Shown here piece by piece: positions 51,525 to 60,269 of a stretch of DNA of 64,000 nt. Source of the stretch: Planctomycetota bacterium (GTDB lineage Bacteria; Planctomycetota; UBA1135). A program made the translations under genes and the position numbers. Numbering within the stretch: the stretch's first letter is position 1; every line of letters starts with the position of its first letter. The notes beneath the pieces were generated by a model. That model did no database searches. It was not told where the DNA came from and saw only the letters and a program-made list of their open reading frames with translations. The stretch is from positions 1 to 64,000 of the forward strand of contig JAJFFC010000017.1 in the NCBI GenBank assembly GCA_021776795.1. The letters run 5' to 3'.

Positions 51525-51962
51525 ATGGTCAAACAAATCCCCGATTCCGCATCGCGTGCAGCGCACATCAGATTGTTGGAGGCCCACGAAGTTATCGATA
51601 GTGAGTTCCAGACCCTGTTCCGCGACCACGGCATTACCGGAACGGTGTTCAATGCCATGCGCGCGCTCATCCAGGGCCCGGCCGAAGGCATGCGTATCCG
51701 CGACGTCGGCTGCCATTTGATCAAACGCGTCCCAGACATCACCCGCCTCATGGACCGCATGCAGCGCGACGGCTACGTCACCCGAGTCACCAATAGGGCC
51801 GACCGCCGGTCGGTTCTGGTGCGCCTCACGGCCAAGGGCAAGCGCAAGTGCGAATCGCTTTATCCGAGCATGACCAAGCTCCATCGCGAGCAGTTCTCCC
51901 ACATGTCCGAGCGCGAGCTGAAGCAACTCGAGAAGCTTTTAGCCAAGGCCATGGCTCGTTAG
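51525..51962 (+). CDS. MarR-family transcriptional regulator
   Basis: 145 residues. Winged-helix DNA-binding region at about 50-105: MRIRDVGCHLIKRVPDITRLMDRM as recognition helix region (partial) and the wing GYVTRVTNRADRRSVLVRLTAKG with the conserved DRR(S)V turn. Flanking helices form the dimer interface. Target and ligand are unknown; the divergent GCS2-CBS gene and the following membrane protein gene are the nearest candidates. Confidence 0.9.
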   Translation: MVKQIPDSASRAAHIRLLEAHEVIDSEFQTLFRDHGITGTVFNAMRALIQGPAEGMRIRDVGCHLIKRVPDITRLMDRMQRDGYVTRVTNRADRRSVLVRLTAKGKRKCESLYPSMTKLHREQFSHMSERELKQLEKLLAKAMAR

Positions 51963-51966
51963 AACG

Positions 51967-52506
51967 GTGGCCCCTGACAACCCTAAGGGCCGCAATTCCC
52001 TACCTCGGCATGCCCGGCAATGGCACCGCTGGGCGGCCATTGCCGTGGCCCTGCCTTTCCTTGTCGTGATTGTGACGGGGCTACTTCTCCAGCTCAAAAA
52101 AGACGTGGCTTGGGTTCAGCCGCCCACCCAACTCGGCGCCGAGGAAACTCCCACCCTGCCCTACGACCAGCTGCTCGAGGTGGTTCGTGGCATTCCCGAA
52201 GCGGAAGTCACGAGTTGGGAGCAGGTGGACCGACTGGATGTGCGTCCAGGCAAGGGCATGGTCAAGGTGCGCTGCGTCAATGGAATCGAGGTCCAGGTTG
52301 ACAACCACAGTGGCGAGGTCCTGCAGGTTGCCGTGCGGCGCTCCGATTGGCTCGAATCTCTGCACGACGGAAGCTGGTTTCACGACCGCGCCAAGCTGTG
52401 GATTTTCCTTCCCGCTGGGGTGCTCGTTCTTGGCCTGTGGCTCACCGGGGTGTACTTGTGGTGGCTGCCGATTGGTGTGCGCCGTCGCAAACGCAAAGGT
52501 AGCTAG
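51967..52506 (+). CDS. PepSY-type membrane protein
   Basis: 179 residues from a GTG 4 bases after marR. Two membrane helices (about 22-42, AIAVALPFLVVIVTGLLL; about 143-165, IFLPAGVLVLGLWLTGVYLWW) enclose a periplasmic PepSY-like domain. The HARQWHRW and SLHDGSWFHDRAKLW motifs with conserved His resemble PepSY-associated TM proteins, some of which take part in siderophore or heme reduction. Confidence 0.75.
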   Translation: MAPDNPKGRNSLPRHARQWHRWAAIAVALPFLVVIVTGLLLQLKKDVAWVQPPTQLGAEETPTLPYDQLLEVVRGIPEAEVTSWEQVDRLDVRPGKGMVKVRCVNGIEVQVDNHSGEVLQVAVRRSDWLESLHDGSWFHDRAKLWIFLPAGVLVLGLWLTGVYLWWLPIGVRRRKRKGS

Positions 52507-52604
52507 GAATCAGGTTTTTGCCCCCGCGCGGTAGCTTCCGTGCTAAGGTCGCGAAGTCCATCAAGGGTATCGATGGACATCCCCCCTGACCCTAGCCCTT
52601 GCCG

Positions 52605-53222
52605 ATGCCCCACGAACCCTCCCCTGAATCCGTATCCGCAAAGGCGGTTGCCCTTGAGCAAGCCTGGCAAGAGGTTCACCTTGCCCACGAGGCCTTCGAA
52701 CAGGCCGAGGTCCGCGAGCGTTCTGTCCGCCTCGGCGAACTCTTCACCGCGCTCAGTCCCGTACTAGAGCAGGCAATTCACCAAGTGGCTTTGCGGCACT
52801 TCCTTTTGCTGCCGCTGGAGATGGCCTTGGCGCGGCTCTTTGCACGCACGATCCGGCGCGGCCAGTTGCCCCAATCTCGTCTGATGTACCAACTGTGGGT
52901 GGAGTCCAGTTTGCTGCAAGCCCTAGCTGACCCGAGTGATGCTCTTGGCTCCACCAATGGAGCCCCAGGCGAGCCCAGTGGGGAGTTGCAGGTGCGCTTT
53001 AACCGTCTGCGCCAGGCCGATCGCGCGCTCCTGTATCTCTATTTGGTGGAGGGATGTAGCGTGCAGGAGGTGGTGCATTTCAGCGGGATTCCACAAACAA
53101 AAGTGGTGGCAGACCTGCGGCGCGTGTGGCGCTTGCTCCAGCGTGGTGGCAGCGTGCCCTTTCCGGAGTCTTGGCACTATCCTGAGTTCGTTCAGGGCGG
53201 CCTAGTGGCCGAAGGCGATTGA
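52605..53222 (+). CDS. Protein with sigma region-4-like C-terminus
   Basis: 205 residues. The N-terminal 100 residues are helical and unrecognised. Residues about 130-185 (LRQADRALLYLYLVEGCSVQE through SGIPQTKVVADLRRVWRLL) fit the region-4 helix-turn-helix of sigma-70-like factors, but no region 2 is evident. It could be a degenerate sigma factor or a regulator. It is followed by a 290-base gap and a sigma factor gene. Confidence 0.55.
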   Translation: MPHEPSPESVSAKAVALEQAWQEVHLAHEAFEQAEVRERSVRLGELFTALSPVLEQAIHQVALRHFLLLPLEMALARLFARTIRRGQLPQSRLMYQLWVESSLLQALADPSDALGSTNGAPGEPSGELQVRFNRLRQADRALLYLYLVEGCSVQEVVHFSGIPQTKVVADLRRVWRLLQRGGSVPFPESWHYPEFVQGGLVAEGD

Positions 53223-53387
53223 GAGCAATTTCGGAAGAAAAACGGTGTTCTAAAGCTTTTTTAAGGAAATTTTGAGAATCTGCTCTTGGCTTCATCCTGC
53301 CATGTATTCTTCCCACGTCGGTGGAGTGACCTCAGCCCAAATCGCTGTCAAGGACCTTTCCACCCGTTCTCCACCCCTCTCCCCAAC

Positions 53388-53432
53388 TTATCCACAAAAA
53401 TTCGAGCATTATAATTCACAACGCATATGCGT
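53388..53432 (+). promoter_or_regulatory. TATAAT promoter with DnaA-box-like sequence and palindromic operator
   Basis: TTATCCACA (53388-53396) exactly matches the DnaA-box consensus; TATAAT (53410-53415) is a perfect -10; ACGCATATGCGT (53421-53432) is a perfect 12-bp palindrome just downstream, where a repressor could block transcription. TTATCC could serve as a weak -35 at 16 bases. A second -10-like TAGGAT is at 53490-53495. The region lies upstream of the sigma factor gene at 53513. Confidence 0.45.
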
Positions 53433-53512
53433 CATCCTGGCCAACCGAGCTTGCGAGAGGCATTTCTGCCCGTAACCGGTCCTAGACGTTAGGATAGCCT
53501 TGACGAAGACCC

Positions 53513-54478
53513 ATGACCTTTGCCCCCCTGAAAAGCAGCCAAGTCGAGAGCCTCAGCTCCCGCGTCGCTGACATCGCCAAAGAGGTTGGACACGAGCGCC
53601 TGCTCGAGTTCGCCGGGCGTATGGGGGAGCTCAACATGCGCGAGCGTGACCGCCTCAGCACCGAACTGATGGCCGTCTTCGCCGAGACTCAAAACAACGA
53701 AGCCTTTGCTCTGTTGTTTGAGCTCAACCAAGAGGGTGTGCTGCGCCTGGTGTATCACCACCTTCGCCGCAGCTTCTTCAACGTCGATCCGCAAGACGTG
53801 CTGCAAGAGGTGTTCTTCAACATCTACCGCTACCCGAAGAACTTCGACTCGACCAAGCCGTCGGCCTTCCGCAACTGGACCCACAGCATTGTCCGCAACA
53901 CTGCGTTAAAGCACAGTCGTCGTGCCCAACGCAACCATGTGGTCTCCTTGGCTGGCACCACCGATGTTGGCGGCGACAACGACATGCCGTCGCTCGAGCC
54001 AGAAGACATCAACGGTCGCACCCCGCTCGAAGAAACCCAGGCCCGCGAAGCGCAAGACGAGCTCGTCGGCGCCTGGATGCTCTACTTGCACTTCTACCAA
54101 GAGGCCTATCGCTGCTTGACTCCTCAAGAGAAGCGCGCCCTGTTCTTGGTCGAGGTCGATGGCAAGCCCTATAAAGAGGCAGCAGCAGAACTCGGCGTTC
54201 GCGTCGAGAACCTTAAGATGCGCATCTTCCGTGCACGCCGCAAAATCTTCACGATCATGAAGCGGAAGTTCACCCTCGGCGAAGCGCACATCCTGCGCGC
54301 CGCGGCGCAAGAAGCACAAGCTTCCCGCGCCGACGCCGGCCGGGCGGCACAGACGGTCTCTGACCCTGTGGCCTCCCGGATGCCGGCAGTCGAGAACGAC
54401 CCCATCCACAACGTGGATTCCGCTGGTGGACGTTTCACCAGCCTCAAACCAAAAGCAGATCGGGGGATTTCGTCATGA
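53513..54478 (+). CDS. Sigma-70-family (ECF-like) RNA polymerase sigma factor
   Basis: 321 residues. Region 2 (LLFELNQEGVLRLVYHHLRR through DVLQEVFFNIYRY and FRNWTHSIVRNTALKHSRR) and region 4 (LTPQEKRALFLVEVDGKPYKEAAAELGV) are clear, with an unusual 40-60-residue N-terminal extension and an Ala-rich C-terminal tail of about 70 residues. It overlaps the next gene (zinc finger plus TPR) by 4 bases, the expected sigma/anti-sigma layout. Confidence 0.88.
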   Translation: MTFAPLKSSQVESLSSRVADIAKEVGHERLLEFAGRMGELNMRERDRLSTELMAVFAETQNNEAFALLFELNQEGVLRLVYHHLRRSFFNVDPQDVLQEVFFNIYRYPKNFDSTKPSAFRNWTHSIVRNTALKHSRRAQRNHVVSLAGTTDVGGDNDMPSLEPEDINGRTPLEETQAREAQDELVGAWMLYLHFYQEAYRCLTPQEKRALFLVEVDGKPYKEAAAELGVRVENLKMRIFRARRKIFTIMKRKFTLGEAHILRAAAQEAQASRADAGRAAQTVSDPVASRMPAVENDPIHNVDSAGGRFTSLKPKADRGISS

Positions 54479-55509
54479 GTTTCCACGATGCCCACGCCAA
54501 TCATGCCGCCTACTCAGGCTTCCACGATGCCCTGCGTAAGGTTAATCGTGCGACAGGCTTGGTCTGCTCTGGTTTCCAGCGGGGCCTGAGCGCTCTCCTC
54601 GATGGAGAACTCGCCGAGTCCCACACGCGCAGCACCTTGGCGCACCTCGAAGGTTGCTCCGAGTGTGCAGAATTCTTCCAGGCCGTTCGTCTGCAAGCTC
54701 TTGCTCACCGCGACTTGGCCGTACCTGGATCGCTCGCGCGTCGCTTGCGTCGCCTTCCTGGCAATGACCTTTTCCAAGGCCTCACCGACGCGGAAATCGT
54801 CCGCCGCCTCGCCAGCGTTCTTTATGAACTCGGCAAGGCCTACGCCCTCGTCGCCACCGACGGCGCCTATCTTCTGCGCATCGCGGAAGAGCCGGTTGAG
54901 ATTGATAGCTTCACCGCCACGGAAGCTGCAGAAACCGCCGACCTCGTGGCGCAATCAGGCGCCGCCACCACTCGCTTCAGCGAGCTGATTGGTGACAGTG
55001 CTTCCAACTTGGTCAAGGCTCACGCCATGTTGCAAGAAGCATTGAGCCTCAAGCCGCGTTTTGCCGAAGCGCGACTTTACCTCGGGTTTGTGTTGCAGAA
55101 CCAAGACAAGCCGGAGCAGGCAGCCGCGGCCTACCGCCAGGTTTTCCTGACCACCGACCGCCTCACCAACCGTGCCCATGCCGCAATCCAATTGGGCATG
55201 ATTTACGACAATGCGCATGAGCACCGTAAGGCGCTCCGCATCTACCGCTGGGTAGTGGCCAGCGGATTGGTTGCACGTCAGCCCGAATTCGCTTTTGTCC
55301 TGTACAACATTGCGGTGCAGCACACCATGTTGCGCCAACGGGAACAAGCAGTTCAAGCGCTAAACGTACTCCATACCGAGCACACGCAACTGTGGCCAAC
55401 TGTCGTTGGCTGGTTGCATTCTTCAGCGGACCTTCTCGTCATCTTGGGTGCAGATCACCCCAGCCGAGAGCGTCTCCAGCAAATCGAGCCGGCCTTATTC
55501 GCCGCATAG
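54475..55509 (+). CDS. Anti-sigma-type zinc finger plus TPR protein
   Basis: 344 residues. The N-terminal segment LSALLDGELAESHTRSTLAHLEGCSECAEFF matches the zf-HC2 anti-sigma zinc domain (HxxxCxxC, in part quoted). No membrane helix is evident. The C-terminal half has TPR repeats (AHAMLQEALSLKPRFAEARL, AAYRQVFLTTDR, KALRIYRWVVASG). It probably binds the adjacent sigma factor in the cytoplasm, with the TPR part sensing a partner protein. Confidence 0.75.
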   Translation: MSFHDAHANHAAYSGFHDALRKVNRATGLVCSGFQRGLSALLDGELAESHTRSTLAHLEGCSECAEFFQAVRLQALAHRDLAVPGSLARRLRRLPGNDLFQGLTDAEIVRRLASVLYELGKAYALVATDGAYLLRIAEEPVEIDSFTATEAAETADLVAQSGAATTRFSELIGDSASNLVKAHAMLQEALSLKPRFAEARLYLGFVLQNQDKPEQAAAAYRQVFLTTDRLTNRAHAAIQLGMIYDNAHEHRKALRIYRWVVASGLVARQPEFAFVLYNIAVQHTMLRQREQAVQALNVLHTEHTQLWPTVVGWLHSSADLLVILGADHPSRERLQQIEPALFAA

Positions 55510-55513
55510 GAAC

Positions 55514-56206
55514 ATGAAGACGAACAGCCAACATTCAGCCACCAACGGTCGCAAGCAGGCATCCGCCCTGCTCATGGCGATTCTTGGAGGATTGGCACTT
55601 TTGATGATTGCCCCAATGGGTACCAGCCAGTCCGGTCTCAGTAGTAATGCTGAAGGCGGAACAGAAGGCGGAACAGAAGGTGGCGACAACCCCGTAGTTG
55701 GCAGTTTGCCCTGCGTGGTCGATCCGACCTTGGACTTGAAGTTCTTCCAGGGCGCAAACAACGCCACTGCAGGCTCGCTTGCCCCTGTTTTGGGACTGGT
55801 TGGACCGCAACTTTCCACCGAGGTCGAAACGGCTTCCGGTACGCCCAACGGCCGCGTGAATCGTGGCGGTGGCGCGCACACCATTCTGGGCTTGACCAAT
55901 AGTGGCACCATGGTGGTGGGGCGTGATTACCTTTCGAGTGCTGGCGTCAGCCTTTCGCAATGGATCCCAGATAGCTTCCAAGGCGGAACCGTCACCACGA
56001 CGGGCTCCTTTGGATACTCCAAGGCCATGATTGTGGGCAACCTTGCCCACCTACCCGTTGGCAGCATGGCCGCTTCGCCGGCTGTCGTTGGCGATGTTTG
56101 GTTTACGATTCAGCCTCCGCCTGCACCAGGTGGGCAGGCCTTACCGCCGCTGCGCGTCCACCTTGTCTTCTTCGGCAATTTGGCGACGATCAGCTTCATG
56201 CCCTAG
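55514..56206 (+). CDS. Secreted hypothetical protein
   Basis: 230 residues from the ATG at 55514, 4 bases after the previous stop. A signal peptide or anchor (about 17-38, ALLMAILGGLALLMIAPMG) is followed by a Gly/Glu-rich repeat (EGGTEGGTEGG, from two copies of a 12-base unit) and a beta-rich region. It is the third gene of the sigma operon; not otherwise recognised. Confidence 0.6.
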   Translation: MKTNSQHSATNGRKQASALLMAILGGLALLMIAPMGTSQSGLSSNAEGGTEGGTEGGDNPVVGSLPCVVDPTLDLKFFQGANNATAGSLAPVLGLVGPQLSTEVETASGTPNGRVNRGGGAHTILGLTNSGTMVVGRDYLSSAGVSLSQWIPDSFQGGTVTTTGSFGYSKAMIVGNLAHLPVGSMAASPAVVGDVWFTIQPPPAPGGQALPPLRVHLVFFGNLATISFMP

Positions 56207-56217
56207 GGGCAATCGAA

Positions 56218-57261
56218 ATGGAACCGCGACTTGTGGTTCCCCAGGGTGACCTTGGGGGCATTGCTCCCGAGGTCCTTTTGTTGGCACTGACCAAGGAAAG
56301 CCTGCGGGAACGTTGTCGGCCGGTGATTCTCGGCCATCGCCAAGCTTTGGAGCAGGTCGCGAAGCACATGGGGCTAGATGTCTCCTTGCAGAGCGTGCCC
56401 GATGTCGAAACCGCCTTCGCCATGGGTCCTGAACAGGCTCTTCCGGTATTGGAATTGGAGTCGGCCCAGCCCGCCGAAACCATTGGCCAACCTTCGGCAG
56501 CCTATGGCATGGCCTCGGTCGAAGCCGTGCTGCGTGCTGGCAGCTTAGCCTTGGAGGGACGCATTGACGCCATCGTCACGCCACCGGTACACAAGGAAAG
56601 CATGCACCTCGCGGGTTATCCCTATGAGGGGCAAACGCAAATCTTTGGCGAGACTTGTCGCTCCCGTCGTTACGGCATGTTGGCTTGCGCGGGGGGCCTG
56701 CGGGTATTGGTGGCCACGCGGCATATGTCCTTGCGTCAAGCACTCGACCGCCTTGAGGAGCCGGCTTTCGTCGCCAAGCAAATCCGTCTGGCCCATGAAG
56801 CGGCACGGCAAACCCTGGGAATGGAAGATCCGCGCATCGTGATGGCAGGCCTAAACCCGCACGCGGGAGAGAGCGGCGCCTTCGGCAAAGAGGAGCGTGG
56901 AACTCTGCTCAAGGCAATACGTATGGCCGAGAGCGATTGGGGATACCGCACGACCGGCCCAGCAGTTCCCGATGTCGTGTTCCGGGAAGGCTATGAAGGA
57001 AAATGGGATATCGTGATTGCGCTGTACCACGACCAAGCCTTTATTCCGCTCAAGATGCTGCCGAGGGAAGAATCCTACACCTTGTTTGTTGGCGGTCCGA
57101 TCTTGCGCGTGAGCCCGGTGCATGGCGCTGCCTATGACATCGCCCGCCAAGGTAAAGCCGATGCCACACCATTTCTCTTTGCCATGGAGCAAGCGATTCG
57201 TTTGGCTCAGGTGGCCAAAGAAAATGGGGCCGCTTCCATAGAAGCAGCCCCCAAGGCTTGA
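56218..57261 (+). CDS. pdxA: PdxA-family 4-phosphohydroxy-L-threonine dehydrogenase-like protein
   Basis: 347 residues. The three metal-ligand histidines of PdxA appear in VATRHMSLRQ, GLNPHAGE and YHDQ, and the substrate Lys in PLK is present. However, the usual GHT is EGQT (Gln replaces the substrate-binding His), the TLG-region Asn is replaced, and the N-terminal MGDPAGIGPE reads PQGDLGGIAPE. It may have a related but different substrate than the pyridoxal-phosphate pathway enzyme. The start is the ATG at 56218, 8 bases after an AGGGG Shine-Dalgarno. Confidence 0.78.
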   Translation: MEPRLVVPQGDLGGIAPEVLLLALTKESLRERCRPVILGHRQALEQVAKHMGLDVSLQSVPDVETAFAMGPEQALPVLELESAQPAETIGQPSAAYGMASVEAVLRAGSLALEGRIDAIVTPPVHKESMHLAGYPYEGQTQIFGETCRSRRYGMLACAGGLRVLVATRHMSLRQALDRLEEPAFVAKQIRLAHEAARQTLGMEDPRIVMAGLNPHAGESGAFGKEERGTLLKAIRMAESDWGYRTTGPAVPDVVFREGYEGKWDIVIALYHDQAFIPLKMLPREESYTLFVGGPILRVSPVHGAAYDIARQGKADATPFLFAMEQAIRLAQVAKENGAASIEAAPKA

Positions 57262-57273
57262 ACGAATTCGAGC

Positions 57274-58683
57274 TTACATGCGAGTCAAGTAACGCTTGAC
57301 TTCCCAGGGGTGGACTTCGGCAATGTACTCAGACCACTCTGAGCGCTTGGCATGAACAAACTGCTTGAAGGCATGTTCGCCAAGAGCACTTTTAATCACG
57401 CTGTTCTTCTCGAGGATATCTACGGCTTCGCCCAGGTTGGCCGGAAGGCTCTTGATCTTCAAGCGTGAACGCTCGCGGGCGCTCATGGTGTAGACATTGC
57501 CCGTGACCGGGGCGGGAGGATTGATCTGGTTCTTCACACCATCTAGACCGGCGGCCAACATAACCGCAAAGGCCAGGTAAGGATTGCAAGAAGGATCCGG
57601 CATGCGCAGTTCGCAGCGCGTGCCGATGCCGCGGCGTGCAGGAACGCGGATCAATGGCGAGCGGTTGCGCATCGACCAAGCAAGGTGAGTTGGCGCTTCG
57701 TAGCCAGGCACCAGGCGCTTGTATGAGTTGACCGTCGGGTTGGTGACGGCAGCCAGCGCGCGACCGTGGTGGAGGAGACCACCGACGTACCAACGCATGA
57801 GGTCTGAAACACCGCCATCTTCCGCACCTTCTTTGTAGAAGGCATTGACGCCGTCCTGGAACAAGGACATGTGCACGTGCATTCCGGAGCCGTTCTCACC
57901 AAAGATCGGCTTCGGCATAAAGGTGGCGTGCAGGCCCATATCGCGGGCGACTTTGCGCACGACAAAGCGGAACACCGAAAGCTTGTCTGCGGTTGAGAGT
58001 GCGTCGCCGTATTTAAAGTCAATCTCGTGCTGACCGGCCGCGACCTCGTGGTGGGCCGCCTCGATTTCAAAACCAAGGTTCTCAAGGGCAATCACAATTT
58101 CGCGGCGACACTGCTCGCCGAGGTCGGTGGGGGCGAGGTCAAAGTAACCTGCGCCATCGTGAGTGTGTGTTGTGGCACTACCATCGGCGGCGCGTTGGAA
58201 CAGGAAGAACTCTGCCTCTGGGCCGGCACTCATGGAGTAGCCAAGTTCCGCCGCCTGCGCGATCACGCGCTTCAAGATGCCGCGCGGGCAACCATCGAAG
58301 GCGTTGCCTTCCGGCATGTACACATCGCAAATGATGTGCGCGACCAAGCCGTGATCGGTGTGCGATTGGCCTTCACTAGGCCAAGGGTCGACCCGGTAGG
58401 TGTTGAAGTCCGGCTTCAACAACATGTCCGACTCTTCAATCCGGGTAAAGCCCTCGATCGAAGATCCGTCGAACATGATTTCGCCGTCGAGAGCTTTCTC
58501 GAACTGGCTCGCGGGCACCTCAACGTTTTTGTTGGCGCCAGCAATGTCCGTGAACTGCAAACGCAGGAAGCGAACATGGTGCTTTTTCATGTGCTCGAGA
58601 ATGAACTCGCGGGACATGCTTTCAGAGATTTCGCCGCAGGCTTCGCGGGCGCGTGAGGATTTTTCCATCGTGAGCTTGGACAT
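57274..58683 (-). CDS. glnA: Glutamine synthetase type I
   Basis: 469 residues from the ATG at 58683, chosen because a longer frame would begin in the -10 region TATGCT near 58740. Glutamine synthetase motifs: FDGSSIEGF, GPEAEFF, the NGSGMHVHMS substrate loop, HLAWSMRNRSPLIRVP region, and RLVPGYEAP. At the position of the adenylylation Tyr (NLYDLP in E. coli) it reads IKSLP, with Lys instead of Tyr, so it is probably not controlled by adenylylation. It assimilates ammonia into glutamine. Confidence 0.95.
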   Translation of the reverse strand: MSKLTMEKSSRAREACGEISESMSREFILEHMKKHHVRFLRLQFTDIAGANKNVEVPASQFEKALDGEIMFDGSSIEGFTRIEESDMLLKPDFNTYRVDPWPSEGQSHTDHGLVAHIICDVYMPEGNAFDGCPRGILKRVIAQAAELGYSMSAGPEAEFFLFQRAADGSATTHTHDGAGYFDLAPTDLGEQCRREIVIALENLGFEIEAAHHEVAAGQHEIDFKYGDALSTADKLSVFRFVVRKVARDMGLHATFMPKPIFGENGSGMHVHMSLFQDGVNAFYKEGAEDGGVSDLMRWYVGGLLHHGRALAAVTNPTVNSYKRLVPGYEAPTHLAWSMRNRSPLIRVPARRGIGTRCELRMPDPSCNPYLAFAVMLAAGLDGVKNQINPPAPVTGNVYTMSARERSRLKIKSLPANLGEAVDILEKNSVIKSALGEHAFKQFVHAKRSEWSEYIAEVHPWEVKRYLTRM

Positions 58684-58976
58684 GACGGTTTCCGGGGGAG
58701 ATTGAGCCGGAGTGAAAGCCCCAGCAGAGGCGGATAGCATATCAGCGGAAACTTTTCCGAATTCGAGAAATGCAAAATTTGAAGAAAATGATGGTCAAAA
58801 TTGGAGAATAATCTAGAATTTAGGAAAATCGAGAGCATGAAATACCAAAATCTGCGATATTTGATTCGCGAGCCGTATTTCTCACCATCCTCCTAATAAA
58901 AGGCCTCAGGTTCGCGTGACTAAATCCAGACCAAGGGGTATTCTTTGCCTCAGCCAATGCTCCCAGGCACAGTAAC
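58684..58976. other. AT-rich divergent regulatory region between glnA and hemA
   Basis: About 290 bases with no gene. Two CAAAATT repeats about 20 bases apart (near 58772 and 58796) and a leftward TATGCT -10 near 58744 lie on the glnA side. A rightward promoter for hemA is at 58916-58944. Confidence 0.5.
58916..58944 (+). promoter_or_regulatory. Sigma-70-type promoter of the hem operon
   Basis: GTGACT (58916-58921), exactly 17 bases, TATTCT (58939-58944), with a leader of about 25-30 bases before the hemA ATG at 58977. Confidence 0.5.
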
Positions 58977-60269
58977 ATGGACAGATTCGGCGTCATCGGC
59001 ATTAGCCATCGGAGATCCTCGGTAGAGGAAATCGGCCTATTCGCGAAGGCCCCCAAGAGCCTAGATGGCTTGCGTGAGGCTTTAGGCGTCGATGAGCTCA
59101 TCCGTCTCGCGACTTGTAACCGCGTGGAGCTCTATTACGTCAGCCATCAGGGAGTGGCTGCCGACCGCGTTCTGCGTTCCTTTGCGGCCTATCTGTATCC
59201 AGAATCGGAAGAGATTCAAGAATTGGCCGACGCCTCCGGATATGCGATTTCGGGCGACGCCAGCTTGCGTCACCTCAACAATCTGTTGGCCGGTCTAGAT
59301 TCCCTGGTCTTGGGCGATGAGCAAATCGTCGGTCAATTTCGTCAAGGATTGCAAGACGCGCGCGAAGCCGGGGTATGTGGCCCATGGCTTGGCATGCTCG
59401 GCGATGAAGCCCTCAAGTTCAATCGTCGTTTGCGCAAGCAAATCAATTTTGGCCGCTTGCCAACCTCGGTTCCGGAAGTGGCCGCCGAAATGATGAAGCG
59501 CCGCCTGAAGGGCAGAGGTGGCCGTGTGGTCATGGTCGGTGCCGGAGAAACGATTCAACTATTGGCTTCTCGTGTAAGCAGTTGGAATCAAGTCGAGCTT
59601 CACTTTGTGAATCGCAGCGCGGACAAAGCGGCGGCATTGGCCGCGCGCCACAAGGCAAGTTCCCAATGCCTGCATAGCTTCCGGGAACAGGTGAGGCCAT
59701 TCGACATTTTGGTGGCGGCGACGGCTTCCGAAGAAGCGGTGCTCAGCGCAGAGCATCTAGCGCCGGCAGCTGGCAAGCATCAAAATAGTTTGCTCATCGA
59801 TCTCGGCGTCCCTGCTGATATCGACCCGAGCTGCCATCAGGTTCCTGGCCTAGAACGGCACGACGTCCTTGCGATTGGGCGCGCCGTGGCGCAGCATCAA
59901 GAATCGGCCGAAGCGGTTAAGCGCCAAGTACGACCCTTCCTGCGCGAAGCCAGCCTTTCCTTCCGCGAAAAGATATTCCGCCGCCATCTCACGCCGATTG
60001 CGCAAAGCATGCGAGAAGCCGTGGAAGCGCGTGCCAAGTTAGAGGCAGACCGCTGGGCGGAAACGCGCCTGCAGCACCTCAGCGAAGAAGATCGCGAGTT
60101 GTTTCACGCCTTCGCCCGTCGTCTGGCCGAACAAACCGTGCAGGTTCCCCTAGTTGGCTTGCGCAAAACCTTGCGCGAGTTGCCGATGGGCGAAGTGTTG
60201 ATTGAGCGCATGCGGGAAGCAGGGCGGAATGCGGCAGAACACGACAAGAACCGTCAGCCCAAATCATGA
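58977..60269 (+). CDS. hemA: Glutamyl-tRNA reductase
   Basis: 430 residues. Catalytic Cys47 lies in RLATCNRVELYYV, preceded by GISHRRSSVEEIG. The central Rossmann domain has VVMVGAGET and the C-terminal helical dimerisation domain REKIFRRHLTPIAQSMREAVE (partial). It reduces glutamyl-tRNA to glutamate-1-semialdehyde, the first committed step in the C5 tetrapyrrole pathway. It is the first of five contiguous hem genes and overlaps hemC by 4 bases. Confidence 0.95.
   Translation: MDRFGVIGISHRRSSVEEIGLFAKAPKSLDGLREALGVDELIRLATCNRVELYYVSHQGVAADRVLRSFAAYLYPESEEIQELADASGYAISGDASLRHLNNLLAGLDSLVLGDEQIVGQFRQGLQDAREAGVCGPWLGMLGDEALKFNRRLRKQINFGRLPTSVPEVAAEMMKRRLKGRGGRVVMVGAGETIQLLASRVSSWNQVELHFVNRSADKAAALAARHKASSQCLHSFREQVRPFDILVAATASEEAVLSAEHLAPAAGKHQNSLLIDLGVPADIDPSCHQVPGLERHDVLAIGRAVAQHQESAEAVKRQVRPFLREASLSFREKIFRRHLTPIAQSMREAVEARAKLEADRWAETRLQHLSEEDRELFHAFARRLAEQTVQVPLVGLRKTLRELPMGEVLIERMREAGRNAAEHDKNRQPKS

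Noticed and set aside
53388-53396. Chromosome origin at the DnaA box
   Set aside because: Only one consensus DnaA box was found, with no dnaA, dnaN or gyrB gene and no box cluster.
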